Assembly (NCBI GenBank): GCA_013141495.1
Contig: JABFQV010000008.1
Location: forward strand, 1 to 64,000
Direction of reading: 5' to 3'
DNA: 64,000 nucleotides
From: Methylotenera sp.
Lineage (GTDB): Bacteria; Pseudomonadota; Gammaproteobacteria; Burkholderiales; Methylophilaceae
In this document: piece after piece, positions 9,439 through 17,928 of the stretch
Position numbering within the stretch: the stretch's first letter is position 1
Layout: each line of letters opens with the position of its first letter
Notes under the pieces: generated by a model
What the model saw: only the letters and a program-made list of their open reading frames with translations
Databases searched by the model: none
Told to the model about the DNA's origin: nothing
Translations under genes and position numbers: made by a program

Positions 9439-11046
9439 TTAATGCCTGAAATGCCTAATTCCAGTCACGACCATCACTAAGCCATGCTCATCTGCTGCGG
9501 CAATCACTTCTTCATCGCGCATGCTGCCACCTGGGTGAATCACGCAGCTTGCGCCAGCAGCTGCAAGTGCGTCAATACCATCGCGGAAGGGGAAGAATGC
9601 GTCAGATGCGACCACTGAACTTTGCAAACTTAAACCTGCATTTTGCGCTTTAATAATGGCAATTTTAGTGCTGTCTATACGGCTCATTTGGCCTGCGCCT
9701 ACGCCTAGCGTCATTTCGTTACCGCAGAATACAATCGCGTTTGATTTCACATATTTTGCTACGCGCCACGCAAACAGCATGTCGGTCATTTGTTGTGGCG
9801 TTGGCTGTTTTTTGCTGATAATTTTGAGGTCAGTTTGGCTAACTTCATGGTTGTCTGCGGTTTGAATCAACAAGCCTGAGCCTACTCGTTTGGTTTCATG
9901 CGCGTTGCGCCCTTGCTCCCACGCCGTAGCTCCGCCTGCTGGCAATGCGATTTTGAGTACGCGCACATTGGCTTTAGCGGCAAAAATAGCCAATGCCTCT
10001 GCCGTGTAATCGGGTGCGATCAGCACTTCAACAAATTGCTTGCTCACAGCTTCAGCTGCAGCTTTATCAACGGTTGTGTTGAAAGCGATAATGCCGCCAA
10101 AAGCGCTACTTGGATCTGTTTGGAAGGCTTTTGAATACGCGTCTAAAGCGGTTGCGCCGAGCGCTACGCCACATGGGTTAGCATGCTTCACAATTACACA
10201 AGCCGTTGTGTCAAAACTCTTAACGGCTTCCCAAGCAGCATCGCCATCGGCAATATTGTTGAAGCTTAATTCTTTGCCTTGTAATTGCTCTGCGGTGACT
10301 AGTGAGCCGGGTGCTGGGTGAAGGTCGCGATAGAATGCCGCTTGTTGATGTGGGTTTTCGCCATAGCGCAAATCTTGAACTTTGATAAAGTTTGTGTTGC
10401 TTTGCGCAGGAAACTGTAAAGACACCGGCTTGCTACTAGCCATACTGGCAGTGTAATCAATGGCAGATAGATAATTACTAATCGCCGCATCGTATTGCGA
10501 TACACGGTTGAAAGCAGCAACAGAAAGCGCAAAAGTCGTCGCTTCTGCAAGTGCGCCACCAGTACTTTGTAGTTCGCTAATCACTGCGGCATATTGGCTG
10601 GCATCGGTCAGCACGGCCACGTCTTTCCAGTTTTTGGCAGCTGAGCGCACCATGGCCGGGCCGCCAATGTCGATATTTTCAATCGCGTCTTCTAGCGTAC
10701 AGTCCAGGTTTGCTACAGTCGCTTCAAACGGGTATAAATTGACGACCACCATGTCGATATTAGGAATGCCTTGCGCTTGCATAGCCGCTACGTGTTCAGG
10801 TAAATCACGGCGACCCAAAATCCCGCCATGGACTTTTGGGTGTAAGGTTTTAACGCGACCGTCTAGCATTTCAGGAAATCCCGTGTAGTCACTGACTTCA
10901 ATGACGGGGATGTTGTTGTCGCGAAATAATTTAGCGGTGCCGCCGGTTGATAAAATTTCAACGCCTAAATTGCTGATATTTTTTGCAAAGTCGATAATAC
11001 CGGTTTTGTCAGAAACGCTGATAAGCGCACGTTTAATAGTTGCCAT
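9439..11046 (-). CDS. purH: Bifunctional AICAR transformylase / IMP cyclohydrolase
   Basis: A 535-residue cytosolic enzyme for the last two steps to IMP: formylation of AICAR with 10-formyl-THF, then ring closure. The N-terminal cyclohydrolase domain has [10 protein letters not shown] and the LSTGGTAK and [13 protein letters not shown] segments. The transformylase domain holds [18 protein letters not shown] and, near the C-terminus, [10 protein letters not shown] and [11 protein letters not shown]. Length is normal. It lies 26 bases after fis on the same strand. The downstream neighbours are the ATPase-nuclease pair rather than purD. Confidence 0.98.
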   Translation of the reverse strand: MATIKRALISVSDKTGIIDFAKNISNLGVEILSTGGTAKLFRDNNIPVIEVSDYTGFPEMLDGRVKTLHPKVHGGILGRRDLPEHVAAMQAQGIPNIDMVVVNLYPFEATVANLDCTLEDAIENIDIGGPAMVRSAAKNWKDVAVLTDASQYAAVISELQSTGGALAEATTFALSVAAFNRVSQYDAAISNYLSAIDYTASMASSKPVSLQFPAQSNTNFIKVQDLRYGENPHQQAAFYRDLHPAPGSLVTAEQLQGKELSFNNIADGDAAWEAVKSFDTTACVIVKHANPCGVALGATALDAYSKAFQTDPSSAFGGIIAFNTTVDKAAAEAVSKQFVEVLIAPDYTAEALAIFAAKANVRVLKIALPAGGATAWEQGRNAHETKRVGSGLLIQTADNHEVSQTDLKIISKKQPTPQQMTDMLFAWRVAKYVKSNAIVFCGNEMTLGVGAGQMSRIDSTKIAIIKAQNAGLSLQSSVVASDAFFPFRDGIDALAAAGASCVIHPGGSMRDEEVIAAADEHGLVMVVTGIRHFRH

Positions 11047-11072
11047 TTGAGAACTCTTGAAAGTAAAGTTGA

Positions 11073-11309
11073 TTATTCGAGGTTATATTGCTTGATTTTT
11101 TTACGCAGCGTGTTGCGGTTAATGTTCAATATTTCTGCGGCTTTACTTTGATTGCCACCGACCTTATGCATAATATATTGCAATAAAGGCTTTTCAACGC
11201 AACCTAGCACCATGTCGTAAACTGCGTGAGGCGGCTCGCCATCGAGGTGTGTGAAGTAGTCGTCTAGTGACTCTTTAACGGCTTGGCTTAGTTTGCAATT
11301 TTCTGACAT
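11073..11309 (-). CDS. fis: DNA-binding protein Fis
   Basis: A 78-residue nucleoid protein of the Fis family that bends DNA and modulates growth-rate-linked transcription. The C-terminal helix-turn-helix ([23 protein letters not shown], about residues 51-73) is clear; the N-terminal beta-hairpin arm is shorter than in E. coli. The gene starts 7 bases after dusB, the same order as the classic dusB-fis operon, and continues into purH 26 bases later. Confidence 0.96.
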   Translation of the reverse strand: MSENCKLSQAVKESLDDYFTHLDGEPPHAVYDMVLGCVEKPLLQYIMHKVGGNQSKAAEILNINRNTLRKKIKQYNLE

Positions 11310-11316
11310 GGCTTCT

Positions 11317-12360
11317 CTAGGCTGCTAGCGCATCGTGTGTGCTGGATTTAACATCATCTGCATCATGGTCAATGTAAACCAAACGCTCGTTTTTAGTTTT
11401 AAGTTCAGCAAAGAAGTCGTTAATGGCTTGCAGTTGCAGCTCAATCGTCTGCAATGTGTTCATGCTGTGGCGGAATTGTGCAGAGCCAGCTAACCCTTTG
11501 GTGTACCAGGAGATGTGCTTGCGCGCCATGCGCATGCCGGTTAAATCACCATAAAAATCATATAAATCATGCAGGTGTTCAAACATGACGGTATGGATTT
11601 CATCTACCGTAGGCGGTAATAAGTGTGTGCCCGTGGTGAGGTAATGCTCAATTTCGCGAAATATCCATGGCCGGCCTTGTGCCGCACGACCGATCATGAC
11701 CGCATCAGCCCCCGTGTAATCGAGTACAAATTTGGCTTTTTCTGGCGTGGTGATGTCGCCGTTGGCAATGAGTGGGATGCGAATCGCTTGCTTAACCGTA
11801 GCGATGGTGTCGTACTCAGCTTCGCCCATGTAAGCGCAGGCGCGGGTGCGGCCATGCATCGCCAGTGCTTGTACGCCTAAATCTTCAGCCATTTTAGCAA
11901 TTTGTACTGCATTGCGGTTTTGCTTATCCCAACCGGTGCGGATTTTCAAGGTGACCGGCACATCCACAGCGTTGACCACAGCCCTCAATATTTGCGCTAC
12001 CAGCGGCTCATCTTTAAGTAGGGCGGAACCTGCCATTACGTTACAGATTTTTTTAGCCGGGCAGCCCATGTTGATGTCGATAATTTGCGCACCGTTATCT
12101 ACGTTGTGCTTTGCCGCTTCCGCCATCATCTTTGGGTCCGCGCCTGCAATTTGCACAGAAATCGGGTTCACTTCGCCTTCATGATTGGCGCGGCGCAGCG
12201 TTTTTTCGCTACCGTAAAGCAGTGAGTTCGAGGTCACCATCTCAGAAATAGCCAAGCCTGCGCCCATCTTTTTGCAAAGCTGACGGAAAGGTCTATCTGT
12301 TACGCCAGCCATGGGCGCGACAACTAGGTTATTTTTTAGGATATGGTGACCAATTTGCAT
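11317..12360 (-). CDS. dusB: tRNA-dihydrouridine synthase B
   Basis: A 347-residue FMN enzyme that reduces uridine to dihydrouridine in the D loop of tRNA. The TIM-barrel N-terminus (NNLVVAPMAGVTDRPFR), the catalytic Cys region DINMGCPAKKICN (about residues 95-107), the MHGRTR segment and the GADAVMIGRAAQGRPW flavin-binding segment are intact. It is the first gene of a minus-strand series with fis, purH, the ATPase-nuclease pair, purD, hemF and apeB. The promoter should lie in 12361-12545. Confidence 0.97.
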   Translation of the reverse strand: MQIGHHILKNNLVVAPMAGVTDRPFRQLCKKMGAGLAISEMVTSNSLLYGSEKTLRRANHEGEVNPISVQIAGADPKMMAEAAKHNVDNGAQIIDINMGCPAKKICNVMAGSALLKDEPLVAQILRAVVNAVDVPVTLKIRTGWDKQNRNAVQIAKMAEDLGVQALAMHGRTRACAYMGEAEYDTIATVKQAIRIPLIANGDITTPEKAKFVLDYTGADAVMIGRAAQGRPWIFREIEHYLTTGTHLLPPTVDEIHTVMFEHLHDLYDFYGDLTGMRMARKHISWYTKGLAGSAQFRHSMNTLQTIELQLQAINDFFAELKTKNERLVYIDHDADDVKSSTHDALAA

Positions 12361-12427
12361 TGATTTGTATTGTTTGCGCGAAAGCTGCCTATTTTATACG
12401 CAATTGTTGCGATAGAAAACTTAAAGT

Positions 12428-12441
12428 TTGTAAATTTACAA
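12428..12441. promoter_or_regulatory. Perfect 14-bp palindrome upstream of dusB
   Basis: TTGTAAATTTACAA is a perfect inverted repeat about 70 bases upstream of the dusB start, in the gap where the promoter of the dusB-fis-purH series must be. It could be an operator for a dimeric repressor. It does not match the purine-repressor consensus that I know from E. coli. Confidence 0.35.
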
Positions 12442-12545
12442 TGTTTTTAAGTGACGTGATCCCTAGTCTAAAAAATCATTGGCAACGACGGTACCCTTAA
12501 CATTCGTGCAATAAGTCAATTGGCTTATATGCGAAATTATGTTTA

Positions 12546-12815
12546 CTAAGGGCGTGTCAGTACTTCTAGCTCGCCTAGCCACGCCATGGCATATTCGCGA
12601 GATTGTCCAATCGCTTCGTCACCACACATTTCTTCACTAGGCTGCAAGCTCGCACAAAAAGCGGGGCGTTCAGGGTGCTCAAAAATCATGCAGCTATTTT
12701 CATTATTCAGCTGAATGCAACGAACGCCGGCAGGTTTGCCGTTCGGCATGCCCGGAATAGGGCTGTTAATTGACGGCGCGATGCAACAGGCACCGCAATG
12801 GGATCTGCACTTCAA
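12546..12815 (-). CDS. YkgJ-type cysteine-cluster protein
   Basis: A protein of about 89 residues with the CxxxCGxCC arrangement near its N-terminus and further Cys residues later, as in the YkgJ/UPF0153 family of putative metal- or iron-sulfur-binding proteins. The frame is open further upstream (to 12869), but that part overlaps the preceding gene. A TTG at 12815, directly after the neighbour's stop and preceded by AGGGG, gives the usual start just before the first Cys. Function in the family is unknown. It is coupled to the CinA-like gene. Confidence 0.8.
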   Translation of the reverse strand: MKCRSHCGACCIAPSINSPIPGMPNGKPAGVRCIQLNNENSCMIFEHPERPAFCASLQPSEEMCGDEAIGQSREYAMAWLGELEVLTRP

Positions 12816-12816
12816 T

Positions 12817-13557
12817 TTAGACCCCTGACCAAGGAAAGCCAAGCGCTGTGATCGCTTGCTTGATATCATTCATTGCCGCTTCAACATGGCTAGTTGCACC
12901 CTTAACGCCTAATTCAATGGTGCGATTTTTATCTAGCTTTGGCAGACTGAAAAGCTTCAAGCTCGGGTACTTTGCCAAAATAGCATTCATCAAATCTATC
13001 AACTTACTTTCACCTGCATCCATCACCAAAATCGAAGCTTCAACATAATCCTGCGTATGAAATAGATGCGAATAGTAAGTATCTAGCACCCAGGTAATCA
13101 TTGGGTGCGCCATTTCAGGAAAGCCGGGCACAAAATAATGTTGATTGACGGCAAAGCCTGCTACACGGTTAACCGGATTAGGGATAAGCGTTGCGCCTTG
13201 CGGAAGGTCTGCCATCAGCACACGCTTGGGGTAAGCGCTTTCACCGTATTGCGCTTCAATTTCTGCCACTGCCTCTAGGTGACGCTCAATTGGTGTACCA
13301 ACAGCATCTGCCGCACACTGCCGTGTAAAGTCGTCCGGCGTAGCACCAATGCCGCCGAAGCTAAATACAATATCGCCACGCGCCATGCTTGTCTGTAGCG
13401 AGTGTGTAATTTGTTCGGGAATATCCCCTAAATAATTCGCCCAGCTTAACTGCAAGCCACGCGCGTTAAGGGCTTGGATGACAAAGCTTAAATGAGCATC
13501 CTGACGTTTTCCCGACAGAATTTCATCACCGATAATGTAAATACCAAAATGTTGCAT
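12817..13557 (-). CDS. CinA/MoaB-fold molybdopterin-binding-domain protein
   Basis: A protein of about 246 residues with the MoCF-binding fold of MoaB/MogA and the CinA N-terminal domain: [13 protein letters not shown] at the N-terminus and [14 protein letters not shown] at about residues 65-80. The C-terminal nicotinamide-nucleotide deamidase domain of full CinA is absent, which is normal for this stand-alone class. ATG at 13557, after AAGGCG, is preferred to TTG at 13578. The substrate is unknown; pyrophosphatase activity on nucleotides is known for related proteins. The YkgJ-type gene follows immediately. Confidence 0.85.
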   Translation of the reverse strand: MQHFGIYIIGDEILSGKRQDAHLSFVIQALNARGLQLSWANYLGDIPEQITHSLQTSMARGDIVFSFGGIGATPDDFTRQCAADAVGTPIERHLEAVAEIEAQYGESAYPKRVLMADLPQGATLIPNPVNRVAGFAVNQHYFVPGFPEMAHPMITWVLDTYYSHLFHTQDYVEASILVMDAGESKLIDLMNAILAKYPSLKLFSLPKLDKNRTIELGVKGATSHVEAAMNDIKQAITALGFPWSGV

Positions 13558-13612
13558 GAGGCGCCTTCTTTCTAGCAATTCTCCAGTTTACCCTTCATGA
13601 TCCTGAAAGACA

Positions 13613-13644
13613 AAAGGCTTACAGCCGTCAAACTGTAAGCCTTT
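13613..13644 (-). terminator. Hairpin terminator downstream of the BON lipoprotein gene
   Basis: AAAGGCTTACAG (13613-13624) pairs perfectly with CTGTAAGCCTTT (13633-13644) around an 8-base loop. On the minus strand the stem runs into TTTTGTCTTTC, so it should stop transcription from the BON gene before the CinA-like gene. Confidence 0.8.
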
Positions 13645-13813
13645 GTTTATTTGGCGCGTTGGATCTGCCGGTTTGCACGCCAATTGGGTTGGTAGTCTGT
13701 AATGTTTTTTGTAAACTAATCTAGTATTCCCAAAATGATACCTACGAAATTTTTCTCTATAGAATTCAGTATATTTGAGTGGTGGAGCCTTAATTACGCG
13801 AGGCTATTGCGCA

Positions 13814-14158
13814 TTATTTTGCTTGATTGATTTGAAGCTCATCGTGAATGCTATGAACACCTGCTACATTGCGGACTAATTTAGTTACATAGTCAATTTG
13901 ATCTTGGCTATCAACAACCCCGCTGAGACGTACATCTCCCTTAAGCGCGACTACCGCAATATCAAAGTCTTTAATTTTTTCATCGAGTAGCAGTGCTGTT
14001 TTGACGTTTGTTGTGACTTGATTGTCACTAACTTCAGCGTTTATCATACTCGCAGATGCTGTCGTGCCTGTTGTTTCTTGAGGTTTATTACATCCAGTAA
14101 GTATGTTTAGACCAACAAATACGGCGCTTAAAATGAATAGTTTAATGTGAGTTTTCAT
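13814..14158 (-). CDS. BON-domain lipoprotein
   Basis: A 114-residue protein with a lipoprotein signal peptide ending in LTGC (Cys 23) and one BON domain (about residues 45-112) with the GDVRLSGVVDS core, as in OsmY-type proteins that bind membranes. It is expected to be a periplasmic lipoprotein involved in envelope stress or stability. Immediately upstream is a perfect CTTAAG-N5-CTTAAG tandem (14222-14238), suggesting control by a PmrA/QseB-type regulator such as the one at 17257. A strong terminator lies downstream. Confidence 0.85.
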   Translation of the reverse strand: MKTHIKLFILSAVFVGLNILTGCNKPQETTGTTASASMINAEVSDNQVTTNVKTALLLDEKIKDFDIAVVALKGDVRLSGVVDSQDQIDYVTKLVRNVAGVHSIHDELQINQAK

Positions 14159-14221
14159 TTGAAAGATACTCCTTAATGAATTGCCATCAGATTGATGATG
14201 TTAGCATTATGGTTAAGTTAA

Positions 14222-14238
14222 CTTAAGGTTTTCTTAAG
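14222..14238. promoter_or_regulatory. PmrA/QseB-type operator (CTTAAG-N5-CTTAAG)
   Basis: Two perfect CTTAAG half-sites are separated by five bases (GTTTT), with an additional GTTAAG half-site starting at 14212. This is the known binding pattern of PmrA-like OmpR-family regulators (YTTAAK-N5-YTTAAK). It lies 64 bases upstream of the BON lipoprotein start and about 135 bases before the divergent CDF gene, so either could be controlled. A related site precedes the operon that encodes such a regulator. Confidence 0.65.
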
Positions 14239-14373
14239 TAGTTAAGTAAAGTTGTCAGGTCAAGTTGGCGTATGAGTCTGACGACAAACAAGCGCTATTA
14301 GCTGTTTGTGCGCGTGAGCAGGTGGGTAAAAATAACCGTATAATTCAAAAACACAACCAATAAAATATATCTG

Positions 14374-15546
14374 ATGAGTAACCAAGAGCACGCAAGCATT
14401 TCTTACGACGATCCACAGCGCCATGCTTTAGCCAATAAATCTACCTGGGTCAGTGTTGCGGTTAATGTCGTGCTGACATTTTTGCAGATTGTGGTTGGAT
14501 TTTTTGCGCATTCTCAAAGTTTAATTGCCGATGGTTTGCACTCACTCTCCGACTTGGTTTGTGACTTTTTGGTACTGATTGCAAGTCATCACAGTAAAAA
14601 TCCTGCTGATGAAGGTCATCCTTATGGACATGGTCGGGTAGAAACCGCAGCTTCATTTGCCTTGGGCGCTATTCTTGTGGTGACTGGCGGCGCGATTATG
14701 GTAGCTGCCGCGATGAAGTTGCAAAACATTGAACATTTGCCGCCAGTTGCACCGTTGGCGCTGTGGGTGGCGTTAATTGCGCTTGTCGCCAAAGAAGGGC
14801 TGTTCCGCTACATGTTACGCATCGGCGAGCGCTTGCGTTCGCCAATGCTGATCGCCAATGCCTGGCATGCACGTTCAGACGCGGCCTCGTCGCTAGTGGT
14901 GGCGGTAGGCATTGGTGCAAATTTGATGGGTTTTATCTATGCCGATGCTGTGGCTGCGATTGTGGTCGGATTTATGATTGTACGCATGGGTGTCGTATTT
15001 GCGTGGGATGCATTTCAGGAGTTAATCGATGCAGGCTTATCCATTGAAGAGGTGGACAGTATCCGTCAGACACTAATAGACACCTCGGGGGTAGTCAGTC
15101 TGCATGAACTGCGTACGCGACGCATGGCACATCGTGCCTTAGTGGATGCGCATATTCTGGTTGACCCGCGTATTAGCGTGTCAGAAGGGCACAGCATTGC
15201 CGAACGCGCACGTGGGCGTGTGCTGAACAGCCATCCGGCGGTGTCTGATGTGTTAGTGCATGTTGATCCGGAAGATGATCTTGAGCACGACAGTAATGCA
15301 CTAAAAATGCCCGGACGCGAAAGCTTGTTAATGCATTTGGCGCCGTTGCTCAATGACTTGCCAGAGCCGCAACGTGTGATATTCCATTACATTGCAGGCA
15401 AAGTTGAGGCTGAAGTTTACTTGCCGCATGAGTTTTTTGAGCACGGAATAGCGTTAGCTGGAGCTGAGGCCAAGATTGCCGAGCGCTTGCTTGATCATCT
15501 GTACTTCAGTTCAGTGTCGTTGAACTGTGTCGTCATGCCCAAGTAA
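14374..15546 (+). CDS. Cation diffusion facilitator family metal exporter
   Basis: A 390-residue inner-membrane protein of the CDF family (FieF-like), which exports divalent cations such as Zn, Fe, Co or Cd in exchange for protons. Helix 2 carries SLIADGLHSLSDLVCD, with the metal-site Asp residues, and GHPYGHGRVE follows. NAWHARSDAASS in helix 5 supplies the second HxxxD pair. A cytoplasmic dimerisation domain covers about residues 215-300. The remaining 90 residues (FHYIAGKVEAEVYLP region) form an extension beyond the usual 300, resembling a second small domain. It is divergent from the BON gene and shares its CTTAAG operator region. Confidence 0.92.
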   Translation: MSNQEHASISYDDPQRHALANKSTWVSVAVNVVLTFLQIVVGFFAHSQSLIADGLHSLSDLVCDFLVLIASHHSKNPADEGHPYGHGRVETAASFALGAILVVTGGAIMVAAAMKLQNIEHLPPVAPLALWVALIALVAKEGLFRYMLRIGERLRSPMLIANAWHARSDAASSLVVAVGIGANLMGFIYADAVAAIVVGFMIVRMGVVFAWDAFQELIDAGLSIEEVDSIRQTLIDTSGVVSLHELRTRRMAHRALVDAHILVDPRISVSEGHSIAERARGRVLNSHPAVSDVLVHVDPEDDLEHDSNALKMPGRESLLMHLAPLLNDLPEPQRVIFHYIAGKVEAEVYLPHEFFEHGIALAGAEAKIAERLLDHLYFSSVSLNCVVMPK

Positions 15547-15570
15547 ATGCAATAAAAAATTCATATCTCC

Positions 15571-15593
15571 AGGCTCAGCACTCAGCTGAGCCT
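15571..15593 (+). terminator. Stem-loop after the CDF gene
   Basis: AGGCTCAGC pairs with GCTGAGCCT around a 5-base loop, 25 bases after the stop codon. No clear run of T follows, so it may be a weak terminator or only an mRNA 3' end structure. Confidence 0.4.
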
Positions 15594-15629
15594 AATTAGC
15601 ACCACCTCAAAAATTTACATTATATTTTC

Positions 15630-15646
15630 CTTAAGATTGCGTTAAG
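15630..15646 (+). promoter_or_regulatory. PmrA/QseB-type operator before the cytochrome-QseBC operon
   Basis: CTTAAG-N5-GTTAAG with the same 11-base half-site spacing as the site at 14222, followed by another CTTAAT at 15650. It lies about 48-64 bases before the cytochrome b561 start. The operon ends with its own OmpR-family regulator (17257-17928), so autoregulation is a natural reading. Confidence 0.6.
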
Positions 15647-15693
15647 AATCTTAATCTATAGTCTGCCTCACGTACTTAAACAGGAGGCAAATC

Positions 15694-16323
15694 ATGGAAA
15701 CCATTACTTACCGCAGGCAAAAGGTTTACGACCCAGTACTTCGACTCATCCATCTTTGGAATGGCTTAGCCATTCTGTTTCTTATGGCCACTATTTGGCT
15801 ATCAGACCTGTTTGAAAAAGGTGCTGGTGAAGATGCACTATGGCAGTTGCATATCTATATAGGCTACGCATTGGTTGTTGGCATTGTGGCACGGTTGGCA
15901 TGGGGCTTAGTGGGTCCACGTCACGCAAGATTTACCGATATGTGGCACCCAGCCGCATGGTGGGATGCGGTTCGCCATTTTAAGCTGCAAACCAAGCCGC
16001 GTTTCGGGCACAACGCGTTGGCAAGTGGTGCCTATATTCTCGTTTACTTATTACTCATCACTATGGCGATTACTGGGCTTGGCTTAGCTGCAGTTGAGCA
16101 TAGCATGGGGCCATTTAATGCTTGGTTTGGCGATATGGTTTGGCTTAAAGATACCTTTGAAGAGCCGCATGAGTTTATTTATTCTCTGCTGATGGGTTTT
16201 GTGGTTATCCACATTGCCGCACTGATTTGGCATGAGCATAAAGATAAAACACCGCTCGCTCAGTCTATGGTTACTGGATACCAATATGAAATCGAACCAA
16301 CGAAAGGAGATCATCATGCGTAA
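15694..16323 (+). CDS. Cytochrome b561 family membrane protein
   Basis: A 209-residue inner-membrane di-haem cytochrome b of the Ni-hydrogenase/b561 type. It has four to five membrane helices with His residues suited to haem ligation: RLIHLWNG in helix 1, LHIYIGYALV in helix 2, and VVIHIAALIWHEH in the last helix. It probably passes electrons from the quinone pool to the periplasmic cytochromes encoded next. GGAGG at 15682-15686 is a strong ribosome binding site. It overlaps the next gene by 8 bases. In known genomes a cytochrome b561, an SHP cytochrome and a diheme cytochrome commonly form such a group with a QseBC-like pair. Confidence 0.93.
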   Translation: METITYRRQKVYDPVLRLIHLWNGLAILFLMATIWLSDLFEKGAGEDALWQLHIYIGYALVVGIVARLAWGLVGPRHARFTDMWHPAAWWDAVRHFKLQTKPRFGHNALASGAYILVYLLLITMAITGLGLAAVEHSMGPFNAWFGDMVWLKDTFEEPHEFIYSLLMGFVVIHIAALIWHEHKDKTPLAQSMVTGYQYEIEPTKGDHHA

Positions 16324-16723
16324 TAAAACGATGTTACTGGCGTTGCTGTTTAGTGTGAATGCGCTAGCCGCTACGCCGCAAGAGTTACTTAAACAATATG
16401 AGGGTCAGGCTAAACAAGAGAGTCCTGCATTTTCCGGATTTTCAGCAGAGCGTGGTGCTAGCTTCTTCCGCACGGCACGTAATCACAGCAATGGTCAAAA
16501 AGTGAGTTGCGCTACTTGTCATACCGCAGACCCGCGCAACCAAGGTAAAACACGCGCCAATAAGGTGATTGAGCCGATGGCGACAATCGCTAATCCACAA
16601 CGTTTTACCGATGCAGCCAAGGTTGAGAAATGGTTTGGCCGTAATTGTAAAGATGTGCTGGAGCGTGCATGTAATGCGCAGGAAAAAGGCGATTACATAC
16701 AGTACCTAATCAGTATTAAATAA
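16316..16723 (+). CDS. SHP-type monohaem cytochrome c (DUF1924)
   Basis: A 135-residue periplasmic protein. A signal peptide of about 18 residues ends in ALAA. One haem c motif CATCH lies near residues 65-69. The arrangement RGASFFRT before the haem motif and KWFGRNCKDVLERAC behind it are typical of DUF1924, the family of Sphaeroides haem protein (SHP). SHP is an oxygen- or nitric-oxide-reactive cytochrome reduced by the diheme partner. The longer frame from 16232 overlaps the upstream gene and lacks a binding site; ATG at 16316 has AAAGGAGA before it and begins the signal peptide. Confidence 0.92.
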   Translation: MRNKTMLLALLFSVNALAATPQELLKQYEGQAKQESPAFSGFSAERGASFFRTARNHSNGQKVSCATCHTADPRNQGKTRANKVIEPMATIANPQRFTDAAKVEKWFGRNCKDVLERACNAQEKGDYIQYLISIK

Positions 16724-16734
16724 GGAGAAATATC

Positions 16735-17247
16735 ATGAAAAGTTGGATGCAGTTTTTGGTGCTTATCACTAGCATTACTTCAACCAGTGCTTTGCTGGCA
16801 AGCGGCGGGGCGGAAGGCGGCGGCAGTCAAATGTCACCTGTGACCAATGCTAAATGGAAGGCAGAGTGCAGTAGTTGCCACATGCTTTATCATCCGGGTT
16901 TATTACCAGAGAGGTCTTGGGGCAAAATGATGGGCGGGCTGGATAAGCACTTTGGCGAGAATGCCAGCCTTGATCCAGCGACACGCGATGAAATCACACG
17001 CTTTTTGGTGACAAATAGCGCGGATAAGTCAGATAACCGTCGCTCTAGCCGAATCAATCAGTCGATTCCAGCTAATGCCGCACCACTACGCATTAGCGAA
17101 ACGCGCTATTTCACTAGCAAGCATGACGAAATATCCCCTGTGACCTTTAAACGTAAAAGCATAGGCAGTGCAGCTAATTGTATTGCTTGTCATCAAGGTG
17201 CAGAAAAAGGTAATTTTTCTGAGTCGCAAGTGAAGATTCCACGCTAA
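16735..17247 (+). CDS. Diheme cytochrome c (DHC)
   Basis: A 170-residue periplasmic cytochrome with a signal peptide (about residues 1-22) and two haem c motifs, CSSCH near residue 44 and CIACH near residue 154. Widely separated haems with RSWGKMMGGLDKHFGE between them fit the diheme cytochrome c family (DHC, PF09626), the electron donor to SHP. It lies 11 bases after the SHP gene with AAGGAG before the ATG. It is followed within 10 bases by the response regulator gene, so all five genes form one operon. Confidence 0.93.
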   Translation: MKSWMQFLVLITSITSTSALLASGGAEGGGSQMSPVTNAKWKAECSSCHMLYHPGLLPERSWGKMMGGLDKHFGENASLDPATRDEITRFLVTNSADKSDNRRSSRINQSIPANAAPLRISETRYFTSKHDEISPVTFKRKSIGSAANCIACHQGAEKGNFSESQVKIPR

Positions 17248-17256
17248 TATAAGCAA

Positions 17257-17928
17257 ATGCGAATTTTATTAGTAGAAGACGATACCCTGCTGGGCGATGG
17301 CGTGCGGGTTGGCCTGAAGCAAGCAGGATTCGCCATCGATTGGGTGCAAGATGGCTTGGCGGCGAAGCTGGCGCTGGAAACCGAGCCCTATGCGTTGATG
17401 GTGCTGGATATTGGCTTGCCTAAATTGAGCGGGTTGGATGTGCTTAAATGGTTGCGTGAGCGCCATTTAAACGTGCCAGTCTTGATTTTAACCGCGCGTG
17501 ACACCGTGGCAGACCGGGTGGCCGGCTTAAATGCAGGCGCTGATGACTACTTAATCAAACCGTTTGATCTGGATGAACTGATAGCGCGTCTGAATGCGCT
17601 ACTGCGCCGCAGTGCTGGACAAGTGGCGCTGATATTGCAGCATGGCGAAATTGAACTTACGCCATCAACACACCAAGTCAGTAAAAATGGGCAGGCCATT
17701 GAGCTTTCTGCACGTGAGTTCACCTTGCTACATGAGCTTTTGCTACATGTGGGTCGTGTGCAGTCGCGCGAGCAACTCGAACAGCATCTTTATGGCTGGG
17801 GTGAAGAAGTCGAGAGTAACTCGGTAGAGGTGCATATTCATCATTTACGCAAAAAACTAGGTGTTGAGTTGATACGTACTTTGCGTGGCGTGGGTTATGT
17901 GATTGATAAAGTGGATGGTAAATCATGA
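17257..17928 (+). CDS. qseB: OmpR-family response regulator, QseB/PmrA/TctD type
   Basis: A 223-residue cytosolic regulator. The receiver domain (1-115) has the acidic pair VEDD, phospho-acceptor Asp in VLDIGLPKLSG (D51) and the Lys in YLIKPFDLDEL. A winged-helix DNA-binding domain covers 125-220 (ELSAREFTLLHELL, and HHLRKKLG and RTLRGVGYVI near the end). It is closest to the QseB/PmrA branch, whose sites are CTTAAG-like tandem repeats. Two such sites lie at 14222 and 15630. Its stop overlaps the kinase start by four bases. The symbol refers to the family; the signal is unknown. Confidence 0.88.
   Translation: MRILLVEDDTLLGDGVRVGLKQAGFAIDWVQDGLAAKLALETEPYALMVLDIGLPKLSGLDVLKWLRERHLNVPVLILTARDTVADRVAGLNAGADDYLIKPFDLDELIARLNALLRRSAGQVALILQHGEIELTPSTHQVSKNGQAIELSAREFTLLHELLLHVGRVQSREQLEQHLYGWGEEVESNSVEVHIHHLRKKLGVELIRTLRGVGYVIDKVDGKS

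Noticed and set aside
10508-10888. 126-codon plus-strand frame
   Set aside because: It is antisense to the well-conserved purH gene and has low-complexity Ala/Ser content.
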